A stretch of 64,000 bases of DNA from Micrasema longulum (Eukaryota; Arthropoda; Insecta; Trichoptera; Brachycentridae): positions 1-64,000 of the forward strand of contig JAGVSM010003646.1 in assembly GCA_022494885.1 (NCBI GenBank), given 5' to 3'. The notes under the pieces are model-generated. The model made no database searches. It saw nothing but the letters and a program-made list of their open reading frames with translations, and had not been told where the DNA came from. Below, in pieces: positions 45,315 to 56,714 of this stretch. The number at the start of each line of letters is the position of its first letter. Positions within the stretch are counted from its first letter, which is position 1. A program made the translations under genes and the position numbers.

Positions 45315-46480
45315 TTATATGTAATAAGTATGTATGTGCACTTGTACAAGCATATACGAATTTGCATAGTATATTTTATTGGCATCACTTATTGTTTTGT
45401 TTTACATCTATATCCATATACGTATATCGTATATGTGTATGTCATACGTATTATTATATAACTTTTGATTCCATTTTCGACATATATTATAAATTTTTAT
45501 TACTTTTATTTTTCTATTATTATTTTGTATATTTAGTATATTGTTTTGATTATTTTGCATATTTTTTCGATTACCTGTATATTGTTTTGATATGTAAATA
45601 AATATTTTTGATTTATATATCGAAGAGTCCCGACTTAACACGGAATTTTCTAACAAGTCGGGACATAAAAAAACATATAATTGTGTCTATGTAAAATTGT
45701 GTATTTTGTGCATTAAATAAAATAAATAGAAAAAATAAAAAAAACATTACATAGCACACAAAAATAACATAAAATATAATAAAATTGTTTTAAAAAAACT
45801 TGTGCATGGGGTATCCATGATTTTATCAGTTATACGTTAGAGCAAGTATCTATACAATAAAAAATACATATAATAAATATTTCAATATAAGAAACATAAA
45901 GTAAAATTGTAAGAATAAATCGCACCTTTAGGACGAAAACGACTCAACAAAAAAAATCAACTCTTTGGGGAATTGCAAAAGAAGAATGTAAATTGTGACA
46001 CCTTCGTATTCTTTCGTCGATTGTTTCGTATTTTTCGAAGTAAACACAAAACTTTGAGTTAAAAATTATACTAAAAGGTTTCAGCTATGAATCAATGAAA
46101 AATAGCATAATGAAAGTAAATTATCATAAGTTCAAACAAGACATTTATTTAATGAGTCATTATTAGATTGGAAAAAAAACAAACAAAAGCACAAAAGATA
46201 AATAAAATAACATATTTTTACTAGGTCAGATCAGGTCACTAAACACATGTTTTTATTTATTCACGAAATAACGTAAACGTAAAGAAGCCCCAAGATTATC
46301 GATAGTTTAAAAAATAAAATGACATTTACTTAAATAAGTCACTAAGGTTATCGGTAAATCGGAAAAAAATAAAGTAAACATGCCATTTTTATCGGAATAA
46401 AATTGACTCGACCGGCTTTCGGTCTTTATATGTTTGTCTGCGTTGCGTCCTTCACACAGCAATGTAAACACAACACTAAT
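45315..46480. other. Intergenic AT-rich stretch
   Basis: Contains an AAATAAAATAAATAGAAAAAA tail at about 45712-45745, probably a retrotransposon 3' end whose body I cannot identify. A 11-bp phrase (GGAATTTTCTAACAAGTCGGGACAT in parts) is similar to text at about 27350 (GGAACTTTCTAGCAAGTC). No gene. Confidence 0.4.
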
Positions 46481-46484
46481 GGCG

Positions 46485-46830
46485 TCGCTTCTTGGAAATT
46501 GGATATAAAAAATGTTTTCTTACGCGCTGTAAAAATTAAAACCTTTAATTGTTGGGCGAAGTTTCTTGAAAATGTATAAAAAAATAAATAATTTCAATAA
46601 AATAGAATACTTTGAACGACGACACTAGTTCTTATAAACAAATCGATGATATTGTGTTGTGATAGATTTCCGGTTTACGGGAAGTCAACTGACCAATCAG
46701 CATAATTCACCGAAAAGGGACAGAGAACTTGAGACATTACACGCGGAGTAATTTCAAAATAACGAAACTTTAAAAAATCATAGCGCTGATAATACGTTTT
46801 AAAAAAAAAAAACATTTTTGGTTTAGTTTC
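46485..46830 (+). repeat. Dispersed repeat, second copy of the 12985-13320 family
   Basis: Shares the ordered blocks TTGGATATAAAAAATGTTTT, GCGAAGTTTCTTGAAAATGT, ACTTTGAACGACG, TTTCCGGTTTACG, GACAGAGAACTTGAGAC and AAAAATCATAGCGCTGATAA with the 13.0-kb copy. The hairpin at the start is broken in this copy. Confidence 0.7.
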
Positions 46831-46879
46831 ATAGTCGATTAACAAATAAAAAATTATAAAAAAGAACTCCTTCATTACT

Positions 46880-47050
46880 CAAACCAGATTTGTATTTTGA
46901 AAAGGATTCAGAATCCTTGGTTGCCTGAACATTGTAATGAGAAGGACCTTTTAGCCAAAGTCGTTGTAATTTAAAATAATTGAATTGAATTAAGAGAAAA
47001 TGTAGTCTGACCTTTCTTCATACTAACGAATTCCCGTATTTTCTCCCTGG
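46880..47050 (+). repeat. Retroposon 3' tail with (TTGAA)n
   Basis: GAACATTGTAATGAGAAGGA, CCTTTTAGCCAAAGTCGTTG and a short AATTGAATTGAATT tail. It resembles a LINE 3' end, but no coding part is present. Confidence 0.4.
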
Positions 47051-47116
47051 ATTATAATTGCACTATAGCAGTGATTTTTTAAAAACAATATTTATTTATT
47101 CATTCATTTCTTTTCC

Positions 47117-47590
47117 CCACCTAATGGTGCATAGGGCACTGCAATGGTATACCAATCGCAGTGTATCTTGATAATTTTTGTTAAATGAAGGAAATATGAT
47201 CAGTCTAACGCTTCAGGTGCCAGTCCAGGGATTATGAAATATTCCAGTGTTAAAACGCCGTTTTAAATAAATATTTCATATCAATTGTGTGTTTTGTAAT
47301 ATAAATAATATAGATGTATATAAATACCTTGTTTTTAAAACTGTCTGAATATTTGTTAATTATGTTTGTTTTTTAAGTGAGTCTTCTTTGTTTATTCTCA
47401 AATGTAATAAAAAAAAACTAAATTGTTAAGTGTCCTCAGCACGGGAAACCCCAGTGAGGTCACATTATTTTTATTATTAATTTATAGTTTGTAAGCGAAA
47501 AATATGAATAAATAAAAATAAAAAAAATCATGCCGGAAATTGATCTTAAGACCTCTGCATGGCAGGCAAACGCACTGACCATTACTTTCT
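47117..47590 (-). repeat. SINE family B copy interrupted by another retroposon tail
   Basis: 47117-47285 is the 3' and middle part (TGGTGCATAGGGCACTGCAA, CGCTTCAGGTGCCAGTCCAG, TTTAAATAAATATTTCAT), and the head resumes at 47528-47590 (ATGCCGGAAATTGATCTTAA, GCATGGCAGGCAAACGCAC). In between, about 240 bp ends with AATATGAATAAATAAAAATA, containing GTGTCCTCAGCACGGGAAAC. That looks like a LINE 3' end inserted in the SINE. Confidence 0.65.
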
Positions 47591-47594
47591 TTTT

Positions 47595-48300
47595 TATTAT
47601 CATAGGTATTTACTATTGATGTGCTTTATCTCCTTTTTCGATAAATTGTTTATCATGGGAACTAAGACCATCCAAAAACCCTAACAAACGCCCAGTTTTA
47701 TCTATTATCTTTGGACGTACGGTATACGAATATAGTAACTATTTTTGAAAAACGCCTTTCTTTAATAAAACAACCAAATTGGTTCAGTTTAAGGGTGTGG
47801 AAAACGGGACACCGAAACGTCGATTTTAGTATAATCAGTTTAACGAGTAGCTGTCTTTTTCGCACAGTGTCGGGGAGGCATTTGCGAGAAAGTGAGAGAA
47901 AAACAATGTTAAAATATCTATTTATCGGTCAGCCACCGCATGTCCTCTTAACTTTTAGGTTAGTTACGTGTGAAAAAAATTCTTTATTGATATACAGCAA
48001 GGGTTGCTTACTCAATCGACCGAAAATCCTAGAGGTAAAAAAAAAACAACTGCGTAACATCAAATATACGAGTATGTTTTAAAACATGGAAGATATTTAA
48101 TAGTACATAATTCACTAGAGATCAACAATATCAAAACACATTCGATTTTAGCTGCATTTCGGGAGTCTAAGATTTAAAAAATTGAATGCATATTTCCGGA
48201 AGAATCTGGAATAGAAAAATATCCCCTTTTTAAAATTGAAAAAAATATATTATCTCTCTTCAATCCGTGCCTCATGTCTGAAGATGGTGATTAAGCCTGA
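47595..48300. other. Intergenic stretch with an unassigned 123-codon frame
   Basis: Frame 47711-48082 (+) has no recognisable domain; I regard it as chance. No repeat ends seen. Confidence 0.3.
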
Positions 48301-48309
48301 CTCCAGGCA

Positions 48310-48610
48310 TGGCTCATCTGCGGACAGTCCTCCTCCATCTGGAACTGTCTTTTGCTCTTCTGTAGGCACTCGTTAGTGATAATTTTAATAGTTCAGTGAC
48401 TAAGCCGCTCCATCTTGTCGGTTGACATCCACGCGGCCTTGTCCCTTCAACACTTCCCAGGAGAATAGTTTTTTCCAAACTATCAGAGCTCCCCCTGGAA
48501 ATATGTCCTAAGAACTGCAGGATTCTTTCCTCGCACATGGATGTAATTCTTTCTCCTATGTCCAGTTCCTGGAGTATAGATGCATTCGTACGTCTGGCCG
48601 TCGTTGTTAA
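48310..48610 (-). pseudogene. RTE/BovB-like ORF2 C-terminal fragment
   Basis: Minus strand: TTARRTNASILQELDIGERI, CEERILQFLGHISRGSSDSL, EKTILLGSVEGTRPRG, RRAKDSSRWRR. The pattern RRTN.SIL.EL..........R.L.F.GH..R...LEK....G.VEG.R.RG is the C terminus of RTE-like elements. About 100 codons, 5' truncated. It is a different subfamily from the 50-kb copy (GRPRQEYLEDL). Confidence 0.8.
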
Positions 48611-48619
48611 AAAACTAAT

Positions 48620-49555
48620 GCTTTCGTAAATATTTTTTTTATGTAATACAAATAGCATTGAAAAAATGGTCGTTGCATTGGCCACGCCCCTAATACGTCA
48701 CAAATCTTGACGTCACAACTATCAATGCCAAACATGTCACGTTTTTCTAGTGACATATAAAAAAAATATTTTTTTAAAGTTATATTTGAAAACATTTCTT
48801 CACAATATCCATATTGATTTTGGAAATACAATTAATTTTTCTAAATCCAATTCACATGTTTTTATCAGTATTCGTAGTATGTGATATTTCCCTATTTCGA
48901 GAGCTAGACCCTAGACAACCCTAGACACAGCAGTCTACTTATTTACATAGTTGACCTGCAATTCAATTTATGACAGCATTTGTCATCGGAGTAGGAGCCT
49001 GTGGATGCGTCCGTTTTTTTTTTTTAAAATTAATCAATCACATACATGCGGAGTATCTTTTTAGCCTATTTACAACGCCTTGTAAAAATAAACATAAATA
49101 CTTTTTAGAAATGGGCCCGTAATTCCATCTAATTAGTATTAAACAAGTTTAAGGTTTTTTCTTTTTTTATTATCAAAAAACCCTGCATTAGCTTAACCAA
49201 CCAAAGCCTTAAGTAGTCAGGAATGACACGGTGAGATGGTTGAGATTAATGTCCCGAGGAATTAGACGAAACAGTTCTTGGCTTTAAAATAATGATAAAT
49301 TGTTTTTAAAGCCAGAATAAAAGAAATATCATCTTTTCTGGTTCATTTTTCAGTGTTTTTTTTTTAATACCAGTAAATATTTTATTCAAACAAGCTTTCT
49401 TAAGTGCCTAGACTTCCATATTTCCTTCTCTAAAAAGTTCTTCGATGTGCTACATTTATAAATTAATTTCCATATAAAAAAGGCATAACGTGAAACATTG
49501 GTTTTCAAGATATTTTGAAGTGCAAAATATTATTGTTTCGGACATTACGTTCCTG
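48620..49555. other. Intergenic stretch, nothing recognised
   Basis: AT-rich; no coding or repeat signal that I can support. Confidence 0.4.
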
Positions 49556-49559
49556 AAAT

Positions 49560-49640
49560 AGATGATTAAAATACGCTACATTTGGTTTACCAATGCGGTA
49601 CCCTGTGTACTACTGGATGTAGAAGGGGAAAAATTATTGT
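49560..49640 (+). repeat. SINE family B 3' fragment
   Basis: ATACGCTACATTTGGTTTAC, CAATGCGGTACCCTGTGTAC and GGATGTAGAAGGGGAAAAAT follow the family's 3' end. Confidence 0.6.
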
Positions 49641-49742
49641 GAATTTATTTTTAAACATCAATAAAAATGATAAAAGTTATAATTAATGCCCTAGATCTAT
49701 TGAGGTTAATTTTATTCTATTATTGGTTGAGTAAAAAATCGA

Positions 49743-49766
49743 CTATTATTATTATTATTATTATTG
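49743..49766 (+). repeat. (TAT)n microsatellite
   Basis: About eight ATT units in a row (ACTATTATTATTATTATTAT...). Confidence 0.85.
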
Positions 49767-49948
49767 TCAAAATTTTCGATCGATACTTCAATACAATTTA
49801 CTTATCAACTGGTTAGTTTTTTTATATTTATTTAATAACATACACAGCACGCAGTGCCTTTTACCTTTCAAAAATACATATTTAATTGAAAATAAACACT
49901 GTAATATAATGTAAACGAAAATTATATTAAAAATATTTTTTAAAGTTT

Positions 49949-50731
49949 ATGTATGCATATATGAATATTGCTATGGTTGCTGAAAGTGAAGAAGAACTGC
50001 AAGAGGCCTTAACAACTATGAAAAGCATTCTTCAAAATAACTACAGTATGAAGATAAATAATGACAAAACAAAGCTACTGACTGTAGGCCGAATGCAACA
50101 CCAGATGAGAGTAGTGATGTCGGGAATACCACTAAAGAACACCAAGGAGTTTGTCTACCTCGGGAGCAAAATAACGTGGGACGGTCGGTCTAAGAGCGAG
50201 GTCGACAGCCGTATACATCAAGCTAGACTTGCATTTAATAAAAGGTCAAAAATAATTGAATCAAATAATATAGACCTAAAACTAAGAATACTCCTAATCA
50301 AGACCTATGTATGGAGTATCTTGATGTATGGCTGCGAGACATGGTGCCTATCCGAAAGAGATAAACGGAGACTAGAGGCTTTTGAGATGTGGTCCTATAG
50401 AAGACTACTAGGAATTTCCTGGAGAGACCACATTACAAATGAGGAGGTTCTCCAAAGAATCGAAGGTGGAAGGCACCTGCTCAGGACCTTGTCCGAAAGG
50501 CGAGCGAGATGGATCGGCCATGTAATACGTCAAGAAGGCCTCCTGCATGTCATATTAGAGGGGATGACCGAGGGGACAAATTCTAGGGGACGCCCACGCC
50601 AAGAGTACCTAGAGGACCTATTAGAGGACGTGCGCTGCTCATCATATGCTGACTTTAAAAGAGACGCACAAGACAGGGAGGAATGGAGGAGAAGAATGAA
50701 TGTGATTGCTGCCAGCCAATCCCAGGATTGA
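49949..50731 (+). pseudogene. RTE-like non-LTR retrotransposon, long C-terminal ORF2 remnant (260 codons)
   Basis: The open frame starts just at the RT active site: MYAYMNIAMVAESEEELQEA, where related elements have YADDIAMVA, so the catalytic aspartates are lost at the 5' truncation. It continues EFVYLGSKITWDGRSKSEVD, LLIKTYVWSILMYGCETWCL, LEAFEMWSYRRLLGISWRDH, RRARWIGHVIRQEGLLHVIL and RGRPRQEYLEDLLEDVRCSS, ending before a TGA at 50729. This is the RT thumb and C-terminal region of RTE-like elements. No further stops, so the copy is young, but it cannot encode an active enzyme. Confidence 0.88.
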
Positions 50732-50734
50732 GAC

Positions 50735-51180
50735 CAGAGAAGAAGAGATATGAATATTATATCACATTAGTTCCGTATAAAAAACATGCCAAAAGTAATC
50801 AAAAATAAACATAATAAAAATTGAAACTCTGAATATAAAATTTAAAAAAAAAATAGTAAGAAAAAGAGAAGTATTGTACTATGTTTTAGTATACATGCAT
50901 AAGTAGTCATTTTTTTTTTAATGGTACAAAATATAAGTTATTTATTAAATAAAAAGAGTAAAAAAATCTATATTCTTAAAAAAATTACCGTGGTAATGAA
51001 AACCCCTTATAATTTAATGTATTTAATTTGTCATTATTCAATTACAAAAACAAAATATACGAATATATTCTTGGCAAAAAGAGTAAATACATTTTAATAG
51101 ATCAGGTAAAAACAGTTTTAATTTAGGATATTATACTAATTGATATATATTTAATGTTTATACTAAATACTTTGTTTATT
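50735..51180. other. Intergenic AT-rich stretch
   Basis: Probably begins with the 3' UTR of the LINE fragment. Nothing else recognised. Confidence 0.4.
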
Positions 51181-51182
51181 TG

Positions 51183-51455
51183 ATGTTAGTAAATATGAGT
51201 ATTTAACCACTTATCGACTGTTTATATCTACCGGTTTCGAGACGTAGCCGTCTCTTCGTCAGAACACTCACTACACGTTTGCTCGTTGAAGCAAATACTA
51301 ATGAGATGTATACTACGGTGATGGTAATGGTGAAAGTGTTTTTTAGTATTTGCATGTTGGTATAGTAAGTATCCTGACGAAGAGACGAGTACGTCTCGAA
51401 ACCGGTAGACATAAAAAGTCAGTAAGTGGCTATATACTAATATTACTAACGTTAA
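51183..51455. repeat. Palindromic element with two inverted hammerhead-like motifs
   Basis: Arms of about 80 bp: left GTTAGTAAATATGAGTATTT, ...TCTACCGGTTTCGAGACG...; the right arm is its complement ending CAGTAAGTGGCTATATACTA. Each arm carries the core, on the minus strand at 51228-51262 (CTGACGA, A, GAGACG-GCTA-CGTCTC, GAAACCGGTAG) and on the plus strand at 51373-51408 (CTGACGA, A, GAGACG-AGTA-CGTCTC, GAAACCGGTAG). The hairpin sequences pair perfectly while the loops differ. One extra A lies before the hairpin relative to the hammerhead consensus. Confidence 0.75.
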
Positions 51456-51459
51456 TGCT

Positions 51460-52925
51460 TTTAACATAAATCATTTTGTTTATGATTACTAAATACTCGT
51501 ATATCAATATCTGTGTTTTATATGATTTTTTTCGCTTCTGTGTTATTAATATTTTATTCACTCTTTAATTAACATGCAAAACGAATGGAAAAAATGCCGT
51601 AAATAAATAGATAATAAAGCAAAACGTGAATTAAATAATACTTAGTGAAAACGTTTTCATTGTTATAAATTTATGGGATGCACTCAATAATTAAATATAA
51701 ATAAGTAATGCGTAAAATAATTCAATTCACTTATAGCTAGTGTAACAAGTCAGATTAATGAAAAGAAATGAGCACACAGTTCTTCATATTAAAATAATTA
51801 TTTTAATTGAAATTCTGATCAAAACATCCGGATTCATTATTTGATGAATCGGCATAGAATTTAGTTTTTGAGTGTTCTTAACACCACCGCAATTTTCCAT
51901 GAATAGAATTCTTCATAATTGAAAGCGGAAGTAACGTTTTAATTTCGAGAAAAACCGTTGACGCGATCACGTTTGGCACATTTAAATGATGAAGTTTGCA
52001 GACGAAACAAAAGGAACTCCATAGCCTTTTTAATTGGGATGCATGAAGAGTATTTGGCAATTTCATTCCCACAACGACTCTTCATATTCCATTCCGTTAT
52101 TTTGTGATTTAACTCATTCGCCATTTTTAATAAAGATTCATTAAACTGGAATTAGTAATTCGGTGTTTGATTCAAATGAAGAGAATAATGAGAATAAAGA
52201 AGAGAGGCTGCGAGAAAAAGAAAACAAGAAAGATTTTCTCTCAATTAGTCTGGGTGTTATAGTGTATTTTTTATAATCTCCGTCCATATCTTCTCTTTCC
52301 CACCTGCTGACAAGTCTCTAAATAGAAGCTTAGCGGATTATTTGTTCACAAAATAAAAAAATATTAAAAAAACGAAAATTGCATGTTTTTCTTTTTTATT
52401 TTCCATTTCATTTTCTTGATTTTTTCTTTTTCCTTAAAATCTGCTTTCCTTCCATACTTTTACTTTTATTTGCTTTTTATATTTCTTGATATTTTTTATG
52501 TTTTTTCATCGTCTATTTCTGTATTATTTAATTGAGTACTTACTTTTATTTGACATATTATTGATTCCTCCTATTTCTTTTATTTTTGACTATAGTATAA
52601 TAGAGTGAGTTTCTAGAAACCAGATCTCAATTGTCATTACAATTTTGCTTTTATGGATAAATTCTTTTTTTATTGATTTCAATGATACTATTATTTTGTT
52701 TGTTTTTCAATACTACTGTATTTTACTATTATTTTGTTGATTCTAATATATTTGATAAAGTATAAATCTAAATTTGTATACCTAGTTTATATTTTAATAT
52801 TTATATCTGATTATCTTTTTTGCATTGTATTCTTTAGAATTTGATTATTTATTGCTTATACCTTGTTTTTGGATTGTTATTATTATATTGCATCACATGT
52901 CATTATTATTTAATCTAATTAATTT
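51460..52925. other. Intergenic AT-rich stretch
   Basis: 52270-52335 weakly resembles the family D 3' part (TTTCCCACCTGCTGACAAGT). Otherwise nothing recognised; several T-rich low-complexity runs. Confidence 0.4.
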
Positions 52926-52929
52926 TACT

Positions 52930-53130
52930 ATAATAATAATAAAAATACGAACACAGTTTTATTCCCCTTTTATTTATACATTTTTACCAGTAACCGGGTT
53001 TCGTGGTGACCGACATCGTAAGACTGGTCGGTCGGTGTCGGGTCGATGTCGGTCACGATGAAACCCGGTCACTGGAAAAAAAGTATAAATAAAAGTCGAA
53101 TAAAACTGTATACGTATTTTTACTATTATA
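52930..53130. repeat. 200-bp palindrome of the hammerhead-like repeat group
   Basis: Arms: AAAAATACGAACACAGTTTT, ATTCCCCTTTTATTTATACA, TTTTTACCAGTAACCGGGTT, TCGTGGTGACCGACATCG and their complement at 53040-53125. On the plus strand GTCG-GTCA-CGAT, GAAACCCGGTC and ACTGG (53048-53075) form the second half of the motif. On the minus strand CCAGT, CTTACGA, TGTCGG... GAAACCCGGTT, ACTGG carries stem I pairing CCAGT/ACTGG and a core with one mismatch (CTTACGA for CTGACGA). Confidence 0.7.
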
Positions 53131-53479
53131 ACTAAAATGCAGTTCCACCAAGAAATATCAGTAGAAAAACTCTTTTTTTTTTCTATGTATTTTTTATTGT
53201 TAATTGTTACGGCTTGATACGGGCATAGCCTTAAAAGCCTTAATAAGTTCATTAATATTTAAACGAGTGTAATTTTGAATGAATAAATAAATAAATTTAA
53301 AACACTTCTTTGGGCAAAACCGGTGTCGATGCAATTATTTTCATTACTCATATGCATTATATTCCTTGTTTAATCAATAGCGTCTAATAATAAATGTACA
53401 CATAAATGTATACTTATGTGCATACGAAGGGGTACCCAAAAAAACCGGACTAATATTGTGGTGGGTGAAATTTTTGTAG

Positions 53480-53850
53480 TACGGGGTCAGTGGTGAACAG
53501 AGAACTCCACTTGTAAACCAAATGCCGCATATTTAGATCATCTGTCACATGAAGATAAGATGATTAGTCCTACGCTTCAGGTGCAGTCCAGAAACAATGA
53601 AATATTGCAGTTTAAACATCCTTTGAAATCAATATTTCACATCCACTATTCCAGGAATCGAATTTAGGACCACGAAAATGGTAAGCGATCGCGCCAACCA
53701 CTTCACAACGAGACGGACTTATCTGCATTCGATTATTTTGTTCAGGATTTTTACCTGACAGCAGCCATCGAGTCTAAATCACTCGTTCACCCTGGACCAG
53801 AATCAGAACTAGAACTAGAACCTTTCTGGTTCTATTCCACAAACATAACT
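53480..53850 (-). repeat. SINE family B copy, near full length
   Basis: Read right to left: leader (GGTTCTAGTTCTAGTTCTGA, GGTCCAGGGTGAACGAGTGA, GACTCGATGGCTGCTGTCAG), head (CCGTCTCGTTGTGAAGTGGT, TTGGCGCGATCGCTTACCAT, TCGATTCCTGGAATAG), body (GGACTGCACCTGAAGCGTAG, CTAATCATCTTATCTTCATG), then the 3' end. The leader is as long here as at 26.1 and 30.7 kb, confirming it is part of the family. Confidence 0.82.
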
Positions 53851-54104
53851 GTATTAATTATCCGCCTGGACACAAAGAAAATTAAGAAGAAAAAAAATAT
53901 CACTCACAAAAGAATAATTAGGTTCCTGTGCTAAAAAAAAATTCAAATTAAAACAGCTTACAGAGCTGAAAAAACTTTCACTACACGGTTCGTGTAAGTT
54001 TGTTCATATTCATAAATAATACTAAAGAATCAAAAGAACTTTGTATTTATTTCAAATATGAGATAGTTTAAGTTTATAATGATAATGATTTAATTAATTT
54101 CACA

Positions 54105-54190
54105 TTTCATTTTTCCCTTCCTGCAGCTAAAGCTGTATAGGGCGATGGCTTTGCATACCGTACATCAACCGCAACGTATCTTGATCAACG
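54105..54190 (-). repeat. SINE family B 3' fragment
   Basis: Minus strand GATCAAGATACGTTGCGGTT, GATGTACGGTATGCAAAGCC, ATCGCCCTATAC; a short truncated end. Confidence 0.5.
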
Positions 54191-54194
54191 TATG

Positions 54195-54920
54195 TTCATC
54201 GAATACTTAAGTCCAAAGTTACCCAAATATCAATATAACAATCGACTACCCATAAAAACATAATTAAAGTTATGTTTTCATGTAATTTTATAAATTTTGT
54301 GGTCAAATTTAGTGTTATGGAGCATTCAGAACACCAAATAATTCGTAAATTTGCAGCTGGCTTAATCCAATAAAAAAATACTAGAAAAAACTTGTTGAAG
54401 TGGTCCAATGTTAAGTGAAATGACTGTACTTTAAATATTTATTTATAATCAAAATAATAATTGAAAATAGGTGTGAATAAAAATTAACATAAAAATAAAA
54501 GTAAAAATAAACAGTAAAAACAATTAGTGAAAAGAATGACATTCACTTTCCTCCAATTTTTTTTCGATTCTCCGTGAGTACCATGTTACTCCCATCCGAA
54601 TGCAATTATCAAGATGTAAATTTGTGAGTCTGTTTCTATATTTATTTTTAACAACCTTCATAGTGGAAAACGTTGACAGTAAGCTTTTAAGCATTTTGTT
54701 GAAATTTAGCACATTTAAAATTTATTTTTGGACTTCAATAACAAAAAAATATTCGGCAAATATAATATCCTGCCACCAAAAAAGCTTCGGAGAGCTACCG
54801 GTGGAGATCACTGATTTAAAATGTGCGCACGCTTGTCACCGCGTACACTCATTTGTTGGGCACAATTGTGCACTACAAACGTGTAATATTAAAATGATGT
54901 TTTCTGTATAAAAAATAGAG
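54195..54920. other. Intergenic stretch with an unassigned 103-codon frame
   Basis: Frame 54600-54911 (+), starting MQLSRCKFVSLFLYLFLTTF, has no motif I know and no splice context. No repeat ends seen. Confidence 0.3.
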
Positions 54921-54924
54921 TATG

Positions 54925-55005
54925 TTTTATATTTTTTTCTAAACATGTTTAACTACAGGTTACCGACGAAGATACTTTAAATTTGATACAAATATACTTA
55001 TTTTC
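54925..55005 (+). repeat. Dispersed 80-bp repeat, paired with 36520-36600
   Basis: TTTTTTTCTAAACATGTTTA, ACTACAGGTTACCGACGAAG, ATACTTTAAATTTGATACAA. Same order as the minus-strand copy at 36.5 kb. Confidence 0.6.
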
Positions 55006-55009
55006 GGTG

Positions 55010-55960
55010 ATAAATATCGATTATACTTTATACCGTCTCAATATGTACCGATGTACGAGTAGTTATTGCGTTTGCAATCGAGGCCCAGAGATTATGAAAC
55101 ATTAAATATAAAAAAATACTTATAACGAATAATACCGAATCATATTTTTAAAATACAAAGCCATGTAATCAAAAATCAGTATAAGGTCGTATCTTAATTT
55201 TGTTTCGTGTTTTCTCATTCTTTTAAATCGAATAAAGTTACAATATTTTCACTTTATCCGATATTTTATTCAATAAAAAAAATATTTCCAGACACAATAT
55301 TAAGACCATAACAAATCGAGAATGTAACTAAAAATCAAAACATTTTTGGAATAATTCCAACTATATCGTGTTCCTAAAATGGACATATTTTCAGCTTAAT
55401 TTACATAAAATATACTGATATTCGAATAATCCAAAGTTCATGAAATAAGTTGAGGAACTTTTGTATTCCTTTGCCAAATGGTTTTTGAATCGTATTATTA
55501 TATTAAAAATTGATGATAAATTAATTTAATACATGAAAAAAAAAATTGTTAATGGAACATCGTTCATACAAACATTAAACTGATTTATACATTTTATTTT
55601 TCATATTTGAAGCAAAAACTTTATTGTTACTTATTCGATCAATTCATCAAAACTTAAGGTGCCTAAATAATTTTTTTTTTCTGGATTCGCAAACCATCTG
55701 ATAGAAAATAATTACAATTTCAATAAAGACACTGGATTAAAATTACTTCATATTGAAAATAAAATATTAAAATTAGACAACATGGAAATCTTAGAAAAAA
55801 AGCGATTCTTAGAGAAAAGATTAATCAAAAACCAAATAAAATATATTTCTTTTAGTCCACTCCTGTCTAGTTTCAAAATTATTTATATCAAATTACTACC
55901 CTTTTTAAAGAAAAAAAAACTTGATTTGTAGGGCTCCCACAAAAATAAAATAAGGAAATA
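55010..55960. other. Intergenic AT-rich stretch
   Basis: I see no coding, tRNA-like head or inverted-repeat signal. Confidence 0.4.
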
Positions 55961-56085
55961 ATTTATTAGTTACGTAAACTTTAACGAAGAAGCTTGTTTG
56001 CTTTGAAACCGGTCAATGAAAAAAAAATTGTGTTTAAAAACAAAGTTGTTTTACTAATTTTATTACAATGAATAATGACAAACTT
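55960..56085 (+). repeat. Hammerhead-like motif copy with tail
   Basis: TTAGTTACGTAAACTTTAAC, GAAGAAGC-TTGTTT-GCTTT, GAAA (56005-56008), CCGGTC, AATGAAAAAAAA, then AACAAAGTTGTTTTACTAAT, TTTATTACAATGAA. The box before the hairpin reads TTTAACGA, decayed from (C)TTGACGA seen in the sister copy at 56.8 kb. Confidence 0.6.
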
Positions 56086-56714
56086 AATGCTTTGAACACA
56101 AAAAAAAACATAAATGTATGTTCGTAGATAAAATGATTGTTTTTAAGTATGGTTGCTAGCTGTTTCACTAGGTACAGTAACCCATTCTGAGATAGCCAAC
56201 GATAATTCATTAGCTATTTATTTTTGTTAATTGTAATTCATCTGATTTTAGAATTATTAATTATAATAATAAAAATCATGAATTTCCCACACTTTCTTTT
56301 TATCTCGAGTTTAATTTCGGGATATTCTGCTTTACGGGGTGAGTATAGGTATATAATATTATCTTAGGGTCGGATTATTTAATACTCAGGGAAGGGGCAT
56401 TTATCACCTGCGAAGCCTTCAAGGGAAGCTCCCTGGCAGCCTTATTCACCGGGCTTTACGATTAGGAAGCTTAATTTATGACTGAGACACTAAGGACCTA
56501 ATGATTAAGAAACTTACAATACTTAAAGTGCCTAATAATAGATGATTTATTATCAAAAATAAGCTTCGAATATCTCATTTTAAAGTCACATAAATACGCT
56601 AAAATAATCAGTTTTATTATGAGTTTTAATCAGCTAAGAGATATCTCAATTGAGATAAAGAGATTATCATTCTAAATTTAAAATTTATATTTGAAACACT
56701 AACTTTGTTGTTAT

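Noticed and set aside
47711..48082. 123-codon frame as a gene
   Set aside because: No domain, no splice context, composition as in the non-coding surroundings.
49949..50731. Active reverse transcriptase
   Set aside because: The YADD-type catalytic site is replaced by YAYMN at the truncation point, and all upstream RT and endonuclease domains are missing.
54600..54911. 103-codon frame, hydrophobic N terminus, as a secreted protein
   Set aside because: The hydrophobic run alone is weak evidence in AT-rich DNA; no promoter, intron or homologous pattern.
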